A DNA stretch of 64,000 nt from Stenotrophomonas aracearum (GTDB lineage Bacteria; Pseudomonadota; Gammaproteobacteria; Xanthomonadales; Xanthomonadaceae), in NCBI RefSeq assembly GCF_031834615.1, contig NZ_CP115543.1, positions 3,049,001 through 3,113,000 on the forward strand, written 5' to 3'. Positions 9,438 through 18,055 of this stretch are shown in pieces; the stretch's first letter is position 1; each line of letters opens with the position of its first letter. The notes beneath the pieces are model-generated. The model worked only from the letters and a program-made list of their open reading frames with translations, searched no databases and was not told the origin of the DNA. A program made the translations under genes and the position numbers.

Positions 9438-10688
9438 TTAGGCGCCCGCCATCCACTTCAAAATCAATCCGGTCACATACGCAAGACCGGTACCCGTTGC
9501 GTACCCCACCGTGCCCAACAACACGCCCACGGGCGCAAGGCTTGGGTGGAATGCGGCTGCCACCACCGGCGCCGATGCGGCGGCACCAATGTTCCCCATC
9601 GAACCAATGCCGAAGAAGAACAGCGGCGCTCTTACCAGCTTGGCCACCGTCCACAGCACCAGGATATGGGTGAGCATCCAGATCACGCCGAGCAGGAACA
9701 GCCAGGGCCGGTCGAGCAGCGAGAGCAGGTTCATCTGCATGCCGATGCAGGCGATCAGGAAGTAGAGGAACACGGTGCCGAGGCGCGAGGCGCCGGCGGA
9801 TTCCAGCGTGCGTGCGCGGGTGAAACTGAGGCCGAGGCCCAGCAGGGTGGAGAGCAGGACGACCCAGACGAAGGCGCTGTCGAGGCTGAACTGGCTGGCC
9901 CAGCTGATGTTGGCTTTGAACCAGGCGCTCAGGGGTGCGGCAATGGCATGGGCCAGCCCTACCCCGCCGAGGGCGACGCCGACGATCAGCATGAGGTCGG
10001 TGAGGGTGGGAATGCGGGCGTTCTGGGCCTCGTAGGCGCTGATGCGCGCTTTCATTTCGTCGATGGCGCGGGTGTCGGCGCCGTTGCGGGTGTCGATCTG
10101 GGTGGCGCGGTTGGCGAGGAACAGCAGGACGGCCATCCACAGGCTGGCGCAGGCGACGTCGACGACGGCGAACTGGCCGAAGGTGGTGGCGTCGGTGCCG
10201 AACACTTCGCGCATGGCGACCATGTTGGCGCCGCCGCCGATCCAGCTGCCCGCCAGGGCGGCCATGCCGGCCCAGGTGTCGCCGGCCACGGTTTCGGGGT
10301 GGATCCAGGACATCAGCTGGAAGGAGACCACGGCGCCGAGCATGATGCCGAAGGTGCCGGCGCAGAACACGACGAGCAGTTTGGGGCCCAGCTTGAGCAC
10401 GCCTTTGAGGTCGATCGACAGGGTCAGCAGCACCAGTGCGGCGGGCAGCAGGACGTCGCGGGCGATGGGGTTGTACAGGGCGGTGTTGTGGCCGTCGATC
10501 AGGCCGGCGGTGTTGTAGATGGCCGGGATGAAGTAGCACAGCAGCAGTGCGGGGACCCAGGCGAAGATCTTTTTCAGCAGCGGGGTCGGGCCGCTGGCGG
10601 CCCAGAAGATCAGGGCCAGGGTGGCGGCGATGAGGCCAAGGCCAACGATGTCGTTGGTGATGAGGGCGGTACTGGGTTCGGTCGGCAT
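9438..10688 (-). CDS. DUF819 family membrane protein
   Basis: A 416-residue inner-membrane protein with about 11-12 hydrophobic helices, matching the DUF819 (YjcL-like) family in length and in conserved stretches such as 'GSWIGGGANMVAMREVF' and 'GSMGNIGAAASAPVVAAAF'. The two glycine-rich, helix-breaking segments arranged in inverted halves recall sodium-coupled carriers of the bile-acid/glutamate-symporter fold; transport activity is inference. It lies 82 bp downstream of the sensor-kinase gene, but a strong terminator between them suggests separate transcripts. Confidence 0.85.
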   Translation of the reverse strand: MPTEPSTALITNDIVGLGLIAATLALIFWAASGPTPLLKKIFAWVPALLLCYFIPAIYNTAGLIDGHNTALYNPIARDVLLPAALVLLTLSIDLKGVLKLGPKLLVVFCAGTFGIMLGAVVSFQLMSWIHPETVAGDTWAGMAALAGSWIGGGANMVAMREVFGTDATTFGQFAVVDVACASLWMAVLLFLANRATQIDTRNGADTRAIDEMKARISAYEAQNARIPTLTDLMLIVGVALGGVGLAHAIAAPLSAWFKANISWASQFSLDSAFVWVVLLSTLLGLGLSFTRARTLESAGASRLGTVFLYFLIACIGMQMNLLSLLDRPWLFLLGVIWMLTHILVLWTVAKLVRAPLFFFGIGSMGNIGAAASAPVVAAAFHPSLAPVGVLLGTVGYATGTGLAYVTGLILKWMAGA

Positions 10689-10712
10689 GCGGTCCTCTGT
10701 CGATCGAAAAGC

Positions 10713-10741
10713 AAAAAAAAGCGTCGCAGGGTGCGACGCTT
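10713..10741 (-). terminator. Terminator of the two-component operon
   Basis: On the minus strand AGCGTCGCA pairs with TGCGACGCT (forward 10720-10728 and 10732-10740), followed by eight T (forward A-run 10713-10720). Confidence 0.9.
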
Positions 10742-10770
10742 CTGGAGCTTAACATTGTCTTCACCGGACA

Positions 10771-12057
10771 TCAGGGCAGCGAGGCACCCAGGTCGAGGAT
10801 CACGCGGGTCCCGCGCGGCTGGCTCTGTTCGAGGGTCAGCAGCCAGCCGAGGTGTTCGCACAGGCGTGCGATCAGCTCCAGGCCGATGCCGCTCTGTTCG
10901 TTGCGGTCGCCGCGTGCCATGCGTGCGTATACGGCGGCGATCTCTTCCGGGCTCATGCCCTCGCCCGGGTCCTGCAGGATGACCACGCCGCGCTCGGAGA
11001 CGCTGAGGGTGATGGTGCCGCGGCCGCTGTTTTCGATGGCGTTGCGCAGCAGGTTGCCGATGGCGGCCTGGACCACGCCGAGCGGCGCGACGATGTCCAC
11101 GCGCGCCAGGTGGCTTACGGTGATCTGCAGGTCCTTGTCGCCCATCAGGTGGCGGTGGTCTTCGATGATCTCCGGGACCAGCTGGTCAAGCGCGATGCGC
11201 TCTTTCAGCGCGGCCAGGCGTGCCGGGTCGCGGGCCAGCACCAGCAGCAGCTGGATCAGCTGCTCCACGCCCTGCGCGGTGCGGTGCACGCGCTGCATCT
11301 GATGGCGTGCGCGGTCGGGTACGCCGGGTTGTTCGAGCGCCAGTTCGGCCGCGCCGGTGATCACGGCGATGGGCGTTCGCAGTTCGTGGCTGGTGGTGCT
11401 GATGAACACCCGTTCGCGTTCGACGAACTGTTCGTTGCGGGCCAGGTAGTCGTTGAGCGCGGCGGCGATCACGTACAGCTCGGAACTGCCGCGCGGGTCG
11501 ACATCGACGCGCTGCCCCGGCACGCCGGGTTTGAGGCCGTCGATGCGCCGGGCCAGCGAACGCAACGGGCTGACCAGGCGACTGACCCCGAACGAGGCCA
11601 TGACCACGGTGACGAAGATCATCACCACGCCGGCCAGCATCACCCAGCGCGTGGCGAACTCTTCCAGTTCGTGGAAGTCGTTGATGTCCAGCGCCAGCGC
11701 CAGGCGCCCCTGGTTCTCGGTGTCGCGCACCATGACAGCGGCCGAACGGCCGTCGATGTCGATGCCGTCGTGCAGGCCGGGATGCAGGCTGCGCAGGATC
11801 GCCGGCACCTCGGGACGGTCGTCGATGGTGAACAGACGCAGGGTGTCCGAATCCTGCCAGCGGTAGTGCGGTTCGTGTTCAATGTGGCTGACGATGCTGT
11901 CCAGTTCGGAATTGAGCAGCGCGCGCCAAGCAGCATGCTCGGCATGTTCGTGCACGTAGTTGCCCACGCTGAACACCGCCAGCGAGATCAAGGCCAGGTA
12001 GCCCAGCAACCACCACAACAGGCGCCGGTGCAGCGGTGCGGGCTTACGCAGGCTCAT
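10771..12057 (-). CDS. Sensor histidine kinase, ColS-like
   Basis: A 428-residue membrane-bound kinase. Transmembrane helices at about 13-33 and 140-158 enclose a periplasmic sensor of about 105 residues rich in Glu, Asp and His (for example 'HEHAEHAAW' and 'HELEEF'). A HAMP-like linker follows. The phospho-acceptor is His224 in 'TTSHELRTPI', and the ATPase domain has 'NLLRNAIENS' and 'GIGLELIARL'. The ATG at 12057 was chosen over an in-frame upstream codon because AAGG lies five bases before it; it overlaps the regulator gene by 14 bp. The acidic sensor and the neighbours suggest a ColS-type metal/envelope sensor; that assignment is inference. Confidence 0.88.
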   Translation of the reverse strand: MSLRKPAPLHRRLLWWLLGYLALISLAVFSVGNYVHEHAEHAAWRALLNSELDSIVSHIEHEPHYRWQDSDTLRLFTIDDRPEVPAILRSLHPGLHDGIDIDGRSAAVMVRDTENQGRLALALDINDFHELEEFATRWVMLAGVVMIFVTVVMASFGVSRLVSPLRSLARRIDGLKPGVPGQRVDVDPRGSSELYVIAAALNDYLARNEQFVERERVFISTTSHELRTPIAVITGAAELALEQPGVPDRARHQMQRVHRTAQGVEQLIQLLLVLARDPARLAALKERIALDQLVPEIIEDHRHLMGDKDLQITVSHLARVDIVAPLGVVQAAIGNLLRNAIENSGRGTITLSVSERGVVILQDPGEGMSPEEIAAVYARMARGDRNEQSGIGLELIARLCEHLGWLLTLEQSQPRGTRVILDLGASLP

Positions 12058-12745
12058 CGCGACCTTCAGCAGCCGGTGCACCGAGACGGTAGCCGACCCG
12101 TGGCAGGGTGTGGATCAGCTTGCGTGCGAACGGGCCGTCCACGCTGCGGCGCAGTTCATAGATATGCGAGCGCAGCAGGTCGCCGTCGGGCAGTTCGTCG
12201 CCCCACAGTGCGAACTCCAGCTGCTGGCGGGTGACCGCCGCCGGGCTGGCACGCATCAGCACTTCCAGCAGCTTGCGGCAGGCCGGGTACAGGTGCAGCG
12301 CCTGGCCGGCGCGCTGTGCTTCCAGGGTGGCCAGGTCCAGCACCAGGTCGTCCACCTCCAGCACCTTGCGCGGGTTGCGGCCCTGCGCGCGCACGTGCAG
12401 CGCTTCGAGCCGCACCTCCAGTTCCGGCAGTGCGAACGGCTTGGTCAGGTAGTCGTCGGCACCGGCGCGGAACCCGGCGATCTTGTCGGGCAGTTCGTCG
12501 CGCGCGGTGAGCATGATGACCGGTACTTCCAAGCCATGTTCCTGGCGCAGGCGACGCAACACCTCCGGACCTTCCATGCGCGGCAGCATCCAGTCCAGGA
12601 TCAGCGCGTCGTAGTTCTGCGTGGTCGCCAGGTGCAGGCCGGTGATGCCGTCGGGCGCCACGTCCAGCACGTGTCCGCGTGCTTCGAAGTATTCGAACAG
12701 GTTGGTGACCAGCTGGCGGTTGTCTTCGATGACCAGGAGCCGCAT
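12044..12745 (-). CDS. OmpR-family response regulator, ColR-like
   Basis: A 233-residue regulator with a receiver domain (phospho-acceptor Asp51 in 'LILDWMLPR', Lys102 in 'YLTKPFALPE') and a C-terminal winged helix ('DLLRSHIYELRRSVD', ending 'LPRVGYRLG'). The receiver resembles ColR of Pseudomonas, including the block 'PVIMLTARDELPDKIAGF'. The ATG at 12745 gives the family start 'MRLLVIEDNR'; a TTG at 12766 is an alternative. It is divergent, across about 130 bp, from an ArnT-like glycosyltransferase and a PAP2 phosphatase, which are its obvious candidate targets. Confidence 0.88.
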   Translation of the reverse strand: MRLLVIEDNRQLVTNLFEYFEARGHVLDVAPDGITGLHLATTQNYDALILDWMLPRMEGPEVLRRLRQEHGLEVPVIMLTARDELPDKIAGFRAGADDYLTKPFALPELEVRLEALHVRAQGRNPRKVLEVDDLVLDLATLEAQRAGQALHLYPACRKLLEVLMRASPAAVTRQQLEFALWGDELPDGDLLRSHIYELRRSVDGPFARKLIHTLPRVGYRLGAPAAEGRDEPA

Positions 12746-12876
12746 GCGTCGGGTACTCGGGGGCAATGCCCCATGGTAGCGGCTGGATTGTCGGAATCAG
12801 GTCGCAATCAACCCATTCGACACATTTCCTACATGAAATAGGCCAAAGTCCCCCCTTTCCATGCGAGCGGCCGCCC

Positions 12877-14589
12877 TTGTCGACGACTCTGCTGCGCCAT
12901 CACTGGCGCCTGTTGACCCTGCTGGCCCTGCTGCTGGCATTGGCGGCCGGCATCGGCCTGCGTGCGCCTACCCCGCCGGACGAGCCGCGCTTCGTGCTGG
13001 CCGCGCGCGCCATGGTCGAGACCGGGCAGTGGCTGTTGCCGCACCGGGGCAGCGAGCTTTACGCAGAGAAGCCGCCGGTGTTCATGTGGATGCAGGCGGC
13101 CACCTACAAGGTGATCGGCCATTGGAACCTGGCCTTCCTGCTGCCCTCGCTGCTGGCCGCGCTGGCCACGCTGTGGCTGAGCTGGGACCTGGCAGGGCGC
13201 CTTTGGAACCGACGCGTGGCATGGTGGGCGGTGCTGGCGCTGGCCAGCTGCCTGCAGTTCGGCCTGATGGCCAAGCGCGCGCAGATCGACATGGTGCTGG
13301 TGGCGCTGACCACGCTGTCGCTGTGGGCGTTGCTGCGCTACCTGCTGGAACGTCCGGACAAACGCCTGCTGTGGGTGGCCGGCTTCGCCGCCGGGCTCGG
13401 CACGGTCACCAAGGGCGTCGGCTTCCTGCCCCTGCTGGTGCTGCTGCCGTGGGCGCTGTGGCGCTGGAAAGGACGACCGCACGGCGCCGCCGCCCTGCCC
13501 CGCGCCCGCGCGCTGCTATGGCTGATTCCCGCCTTCGTGCTCGGCACGGCGGTGTGGCTGGGACCGCTCGGCATCGCACTGCTGAATGATCCGTCGCCGG
13601 AGCTGCAGGGCTATGCGCGCGAGCTGCTGTTCAAGCAGACCGGCACCCGTTACGCCAACGCCTGGCACCACGTGCAGCCGGCCTGGTATTACCTGCAGGT
13701 GATCGCCACCCTGTGGCTGCCGGGCAGCCTGCTGCTGCCCGCGCTGCTGCCGGGCTGGTGGCGCCGGCTGCGCCGCGGCGATGGCCGCTGGTGGCTGCTG
13801 CTGGGCTGGTCGCTGCTGGTGCTGCTGTTCTTCAGCGCCAGCCCGGGCAAGCGCGAGGTCTATATCTTCCCGATGCTGCCGGCGCTGTGCGTGGCCGCTG
13901 CGCCCCTGCTGCCCGGCCTTCTTCGCCGCGCCGGCACGCGCTGGCTGCTGCTGGCCTATGTGCTGGTGCTGGGCGTGGCCGCCACGGGCATCGGCGCGGA
14001 GTTGCTCGCCGATGGCGCGTGGGCGCATGCGCAGCTGGCCAAGCGCGGCATGCCGGACGTACTGCTGCCGGTACTGGGCGGCTGGCTGCTGGGCTTTGGC
14101 GTGCTGGTGCTGCTGCTGGCGGCGTGGCTGCGCCAGCGCCGCGCCGGCCCGCTGGTGGTGATCACCGCGCTGCTGCTGTGGAACCTGCATGGCTGGGGAC
14201 TGATGCCCGCACTGGGGCCGTACAGCTCCGCCTCGGCGCTGATGCAGCAGGTCGGCGAGCGCATCGGCCCGAGCGCCAAGTTGGGCGCACTCGCCTGGCG
14301 CGAACAGAACCTGCTGCAGGCCGACCGCCCGGTGACCGATTTCGGCTTCAAGCGCCCCTGGGACGACCAGTGGCATGACGCGGGCCCGTGGCTGGCGCAG
14401 GCCCCGCACAACCGGTGGCTGCTGGTGCTGGAACAGGCGATCAGCCCGTGCGTGAAGCGCGACCAGGCGGTGATGATCGGCAGTTCCAACCGCAATCAGT
14501 GGTGGCTCGTGCCCGGCACAGCGTGGGATCCGGCCTGCCATGCCGCGTTGCCACGCGATGCAGGGGCTGGCGTCGACGACGGCGACTGA
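12877..14589 (+). CDS. ArnT-like membrane glycosyltransferase (GT83 / PMT superfamily)
   Basis: A roughly 570-residue polytopic protein with about 12 hydrophobic helices. The first external loop carries the family signature 'PTPPDEPRFVLAARAMVETG' (catalytic Asp-Glu next to the first helix) and then 'GSELYAEKPPVFMWMQ', as in enzymes that move sugars from undecaprenyl phosphate onto lipid A (ArnT uses L-Ara4N). The actual sugar and acceptor are unknown. No in-frame ATG precedes this block; TTG at 12877, with GAG upstream, is the most likely start, and confidence in it is moderate. The gene ends in a short Asp/Gly-rich tail and is followed by a PAP2 phosphatase. Confidence 0.82.
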   Translation: MSTTLLRHHWRLLTLLALLLALAAGIGLRAPTPPDEPRFVLAARAMVETGQWLLPHRGSELYAEKPPVFMWMQAATYKVIGHWNLAFLLPSLLAALATLWLSWDLAGRLWNRRVAWWAVLALASCLQFGLMAKRAQIDMVLVALTTLSLWALLRYLLERPDKRLLWVAGFAAGLGTVTKGVGFLPLLVLLPWALWRWKGRPHGAAALPRARALLWLIPAFVLGTAVWLGPLGIALLNDPSPELQGYARELLFKQTGTRYANAWHHVQPAWYYLQVIATLWLPGSLLLPALLPGWWRRLRRGDGRWWLLLGWSLLVLLFFSASPGKREVYIFPMLPALCVAAAPLLPGLLRRAGTRWLLLAYVLVLGVAATGIGAELLADGAWAHAQLAKRGMPDVLLPVLGGWLLGFGVLVLLLAAWLRQRRAGPLVVITALLLWNLHGWGLMPALGPYSSASALMQQVGERIGPSAKLGALAWREQNLLQADRPVTDFGFKRPWDDQWHDAGPWLAQAPHNRWLLVLEQAISPCVKRDQAVMIGSSNRNQWWLVPGTAWDPACHAALPRDAGAGVDDGD

Positions 14590-14698
14590 ATCACAGAGGC
14601 ACGGTGCTGCCGGTTAACGCGTGGGCAACAAAGCTCCGACCGCCCTCCGACACGCCGCTGACGACGATGGCGCCGGTTTCCCCGCCGGCCTTGCCTTG

Positions 14699-15433
14699 AT
14701 GCTTCCTGTTCCCGCTTCGTCCGTTTCCTTCGCGTCGAGCACGCCCGCGTCGACGTCCGTGTTCCTGCGTCGCCACCTCGCGTGGCCGCTGCTGGCCGTA
14801 CTGGCCGCCAGCGGCCTGCTGATGGGCGCCGGTGGCGACCAGTGGCTGGCCGACCAGGTGTATCGCCTCGAAGGCCACCATTGGCTGCTGCAGAACGCCT
14901 GGCTCACCAGCCAGCTGATCCACAAGGGTGGCAAGTGGCTCAGCGCTACCGCCACGCTGGTCGCGATCCTGCTGTGCTTCCATGCCTGGCGCAGCGAACG
15001 GGCGGCGGCGTGGCGCTGGCCGCTGCTGTACCTGGTGCTGGCGGTGGCGCTGGGCACCGGCGCGGTGTCCCTGCTGAAGTCGGTCACGCACATGGACTGT
15101 CCATGGGATCTGTCGCGGTACGGCGGCCTGCGCGAATTCGTGGGCCTGTTCGAAACGCGGCCACAGGGCATGCCACGCGGTGCATGTTTCCCGGGCGGCC
15201 ATTCCAGTGCCGGCTATGCGTGGGTCAGCCTGTACTTCCTGGCCTTGCTGGTGCACCCGTCCTGGCGCTGGCAGGGACTGGCGGTGGGCCTGGTGGCCGG
15301 CGGCATCTTCGGGGTGTCCCAGCAACTGCGCGGCGCCCATTTCCTCTCGCATGACCTGTGGACGCTGGCGACCTGCTGGACGGTGTCGCTGTTGCTGTAC
15401 CTGCTGGTCCGCCGGCGCTGCCAGCCACGGTAG
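14699..15433 (+). CDS. PAP2 family membrane phosphatase
   Basis: A protein of about 244 residues with six membrane helices. The three PAP2 motifs are present in variant form: motif 1 'LLKSVTHMDCPWDL' (the usual KX6RP is changed to Lys...Cys-Pro-Trp), motif 2 'FPGGHSSAGYAW' (Gly-Gly-His for Ser-Gly-His), and motif 3 'SQQLRGAHFLSHDLWT' (catalytic His, then the assisting Asp). The Cys-Pro-Trp-Asp form is known from lipid-phosphate phosphatases of Gram-negative bacteria, so lipid A or undecaprenyl/phosphatidylglycerol phosphate is a likely substrate (inference). The ATG at 14699 was chosen; a GTG at 14621 would add a non-conserved 26 residues. It is probably co-transcribed with the preceding glycosyltransferase gene. 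Confidence 0.83.
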   Translation: MLPVPASSVSFASSTPASTSVFLRRHLAWPLLAVLAASGLLMGAGGDQWLADQVYRLEGHHWLLQNAWLTSQLIHKGGKWLSATATLVAILLCFHAWRSERAAAWRWPLLYLVLAVALGTGAVSLLKSVTHMDCPWDLSRYGGLREFVGLFETRPQGMPRGACFPGGHSSAGYAWVSLYFLALLVHPSWRWQGLAVGLVAGGIFGVSQQLRGAHFLSHDLWTLATCWTVSLLLYLLVRRRCQPR

Positions 15434-15513
15434 GGCCCGGTACCTGTGGCCCTTGCGGTGCGGCGACGGCCCCACTAGCCTTCGCCGGTCTGTCACCACC
15501 CAAGGATGTCCCC

Positions 15514-17493
15514 GTGAACCACCGCCCGCTCCTGCTGGCCCTGGCTGTCGGTGCTGCCGCACTGACCCTGGCGGCCTGTCAGAAGGAACCGTCCCCGGCC
15601 GATGCGCCGGCCGCCGGCACCGCCGCGCCGACCGAAACCGCAGATCAGTTCATTGCCCGCGTCAACGCCGAGTACAAGGCCCTGTACCCGGAAATGACCT
15701 CGGCCCAGTGGCTGTCCTCGACCTATATCAATGACGATTCCGAGCGCGTGGCGGCCAAGGCCAACGAGCGCTGGCTGACCATCCTCAATGGCTGGATCGC
15801 CCAGGCCGGCACGTACGACGGCAAGCCGATGAGCGAGGACACCAAGCGGCAGATCCACCTGCTCAAGCTGATGACCGCCATGCCGGCCCCGCGCGACCCG
15901 GCCAAGCTGGGCGAGCTCACCCGCATCGCCAGCCGCATGGAAGGCGCCTACGGCTCGGGCAAGTACTGCACCGACGAAGCCAACCCGGCCACCTGCCGCC
16001 AGCTCGGCGACCTGGAGCAGGTGCTGGCCAGCAGCCGCGACTACGACAAGCAGCTCGACGCCTGGCAGGGCTGGCACGCCACCACCAAGCCGATGCGCGC
16101 CGACTACCAGCGCTTCGTCGGCCTGGTGAATGAAGGCGCCAAGGAAATGGGCTTCGCCGATGCCGGCCAGATGTGGCGCAGCGGCTATGACATGCCGGCC
16201 GAGCAGATCGGCCCGGAAACCGACCGCCTGTGGGAACAGGTCAAGCCGATGTACGAGCAGCTGCACTGCTATGCGCGTACCAAGCTGGACGGCACCTATG
16301 GCAAGGACAAGGCCGAGACCGAAGGCGGCCTGATCGCCGCGCACCTGCTCGGCAACATGTGGCAGCAGGACTGGTCCAACCTGTGGGACCAGCTGGAGCC
16401 GTACCCGGGTGCGGGCAGCCTGGATATCACTGCAGCCCTGGAAAAGCAGTACCAGACCAACCTGAGCGGCGCGCTGGCCAAGGCCGGCAGCAGCAATGGC
16501 AACGTCGAAGCGCTGTTCAAGGCGCAACGTGACGCCGAACTGCGCACCGCCAAGCAGATGACTGAACGCGCGCAGGACTTCTACGTGTCGCTGGGCATGC
16601 CGGCGCTGCCGAAGTCGTACTGGGACAAGACCCAGTTCATCAAGCCGCTGGACCGCGACGTGGTCTGCCATGCCAGCGCGTGGGACATGAACATGGACGG
16701 CGACGTGCGCACCAAGATGTGCATCAAGCCCAACGAAGAAAACTTCACCACGATCTACCACGAGCTGGGCCACATCTATTACGACCTGGCCTACAACCCG
16801 CTGCCGCCGTTGTTCCAGGGCGGTGCCAACGATGGCTTCCATGAAGCCATCGGCGACACCATCGTGCTGGCGATGACCCCGCAGTACCTGAACTCGATCG
16901 GCCTGGTCGACAAGCCGCAGGAAAGCCGCGAAGCCACCATCAATGCGCAGATGCGCATGGCGCTGAGCGGCGTGTCGTTCCTGCCGTTCGGCCTGATGAT
17001 CGACCGCTGGCGTTGGGGCGTGTTCGACGGTTCGATCACCCCGGACAACTACAACAAGGCGTGGTGGGACCTGAAGGCCAAGTACCAGGGCGTGGCCCCG
17101 GCCAGCGCGCGTGGCGAGGAGTTCTTCGACCCGGGCGCGAAGTACCACGTGCCGGGCAACACCCCGTACACACGCTACTTCCTGGCGCGCATCCTGCAGT
17201 TCCAGTTCTACAAGGGCCTGTGCGATGCGGCTGGTTACAAGGGGCCGCTGCACCAGTGCAGCTTCTACGGCAACAAGGAAGCCGGGCAGAAGTTCTGGGC
17301 GATGCTGAGCAAGGGTGCCAGCCAGCCGTGGCAGGCGACGTTGAAGGAGATCACCGGCGGCGACAAGCTCGATGCCGGCCCGATGATTGAATACTTCACG
17401 CCGGTCAATGAATGGCTGAAGCAGCAGAACCAAGGGCAGATGTGCGGGTGGCAGCCGCCGGGTGCCGCGGCCGCTGCGCCGAAGGCGCCGTAA
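15514..17493 (+). CDS. M2 family zinc metallopeptidase (ACE-like), lipoprotein
   Basis: A 659-residue homologue of angiotensin-converting enzyme, a zinc dipeptidyl carboxypeptidase. The zinc site is complete: His416-Glu-Leu-Gly-His420 in 'TIYHELGHIYYDL' and Glu444 in 'FHEAIGDTIVL', with the 24-residue spacing of the family. A lipobox (LTLAAC) at residues 17-22 predicts a lipoprotein, followed by a Pro/Ala-rich linker. The start is GTG at 15514 with AAGGA upstream; no in-frame ATG fits. The enzyme probably trims peptides in the periplasm. It has its own terminator. Confidence 0.94.
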   Translation: MNHRPLLLALAVGAAALTLAACQKEPSPADAPAAGTAAPTETADQFIARVNAEYKALYPEMTSAQWLSSTYINDDSERVAAKANERWLTILNGWIAQAGTYDGKPMSEDTKRQIHLLKLMTAMPAPRDPAKLGELTRIASRMEGAYGSGKYCTDEANPATCRQLGDLEQVLASSRDYDKQLDAWQGWHATTKPMRADYQRFVGLVNEGAKEMGFADAGQMWRSGYDMPAEQIGPETDRLWEQVKPMYEQLHCYARTKLDGTYGKDKAETEGGLIAAHLLGNMWQQDWSNLWDQLEPYPGAGSLDITAALEKQYQTNLSGALAKAGSSNGNVEALFKAQRDAELRTAKQMTERAQDFYVSLGMPALPKSYWDKTQFIKPLDRDVVCHASAWDMNMDGDVRTKMCIKPNEENFTTIYHELGHIYYDLAYNPLPPLFQGGANDGFHEAIGDTIVLAMTPQYLNSIGLVDKPQESREATINAQMRMALSGVSFLPFGLMIDRWRWGVFDGSITPDNYNKAWWDLKAKYQGVAPASARGEEFFDPGAKYHVPGNTPYTRYFLARILQFQFYKGLCDAAGYKGPLHQCSFYGNKEAGQKFWAMLSKGASQPWQATLKEITGGDKLDAGPMIEYFTPVNEWLKQQNQGQMCGWQPPGAAAAAPKAP

Positions 17494-17498
17494 GATGG

Positions 17499-17528
17499 AA
17501 AAAGCCGGCTGAAAGGCCGGCTTTTTCT
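17499..17528 (+). terminator. Terminator of the M2 peptidase gene
   Basis: AAAAAGCCGGC (17499-17509) pairs with GCCGGCTTTTT (17516-17526) around TGAAAG, followed by CTTTT. Confidence 0.92.
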
Positions 17529-17540
17529 TTTGGGGTTACG

Positions 17541-17600
17541 CAGCCACGCAGGGCGTGGCTCTACCCCAATACGACGGTAGAGCCACGCCCTGCGTGGCTG
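17541..17600. repeat. Inverted pair of SMAG/REP-like palindromes
   Basis: GTAGAGCCACGCCCTGCGTG... on the plus strand (17577-17600) is mirrored exactly by its complement at 17541-17564, 12 bases apart. Each unit is itself a GTAG-headed hairpin. The paired head-to-head layout is typical of REP doublets. Confidence 0.78.
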
Positions 17601-17619
17601 AGCCACCGGTACGCGTGTG

Positions 17620-18006
17620 TCAGGACTTCGGCTTCAGGGAGGCCGCGAGTTCGGTCTTGAACTGGTCGAAATCCTTGCCTTCGGCCTTGGCTTCGGCGTG
17701 TGCGGCGTCCTTCAATGCATCCGAATACACCAGGCGCACGGGCGTGCCCTGGCGTTCGTGCAGTTCGGCCGCCTGCATGATCAGCGCCAGCACGCGGGCC
17801 GCGCTGGGGGTCTGGCCGGCGATGCGGCCGTCCATGCCCAGCACCCACTCACCGTCGCGGCGGACCACGCCGGCCAGCAGCGTGCGCTGCTGGTCGCGCA
17901 GTTCGGCATGCGGTTCCACCGGCGAGGCATGCGCCTTTTCACGGTTGGCTTCTTCGATTTCGCGGCGCCGGCGCAGGTCACGGCGCAGTTTGGAGGTGGT
18001 CGACAT
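17620..18006 (-). CDS. Hypothetical cytoplasmic protein
   Basis: A 128-residue protein I do not recognise. The first 35 residues are highly charged and helical (Arg/Glu/Lys-rich, 'LRRDLRRRREIEEANREK'), probably a short coiled coil. A mixed segment 'LLAGVVRRDGEWVLGMDGRI' and a helical C-terminus with many Ala, Lys and Glu follow. It has no signal peptide, membrane segment or cysteine. The ATG at 18006 has GGAAG upstream; a longer version from 18093 is unlikely. It lies downstream of, and in the same orientation as, the efflux gene, 49 bp after its stop, so co-transcription is possible. Confidence 0.65.
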   Translation of the reverse strand: MSTTSKLRRDLRRRREIEEANREKAHASPVEPHAELRDQQRTLLAGVVRRDGEWVLGMDGRIAGQTPSAARVLALIMQAAELHERQGTPVRLVYSDALKDAAHAEAKAEGKDFDQFKTELAASLKPKS

Positions 18007-18055
18007 CAGGGGACTTCCGGACTGCATCAATGGGGACAGAATAGCGCACGGGGGC

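Noticed and set aside
15421..15460. GTAG-headed palindrome after the PAP2 gene
   Set aside because: GGTAGGGCCCGGTACCTGTGGCCC has GTAG but only a weak five-base stem with a long loop, unlike the other elements.
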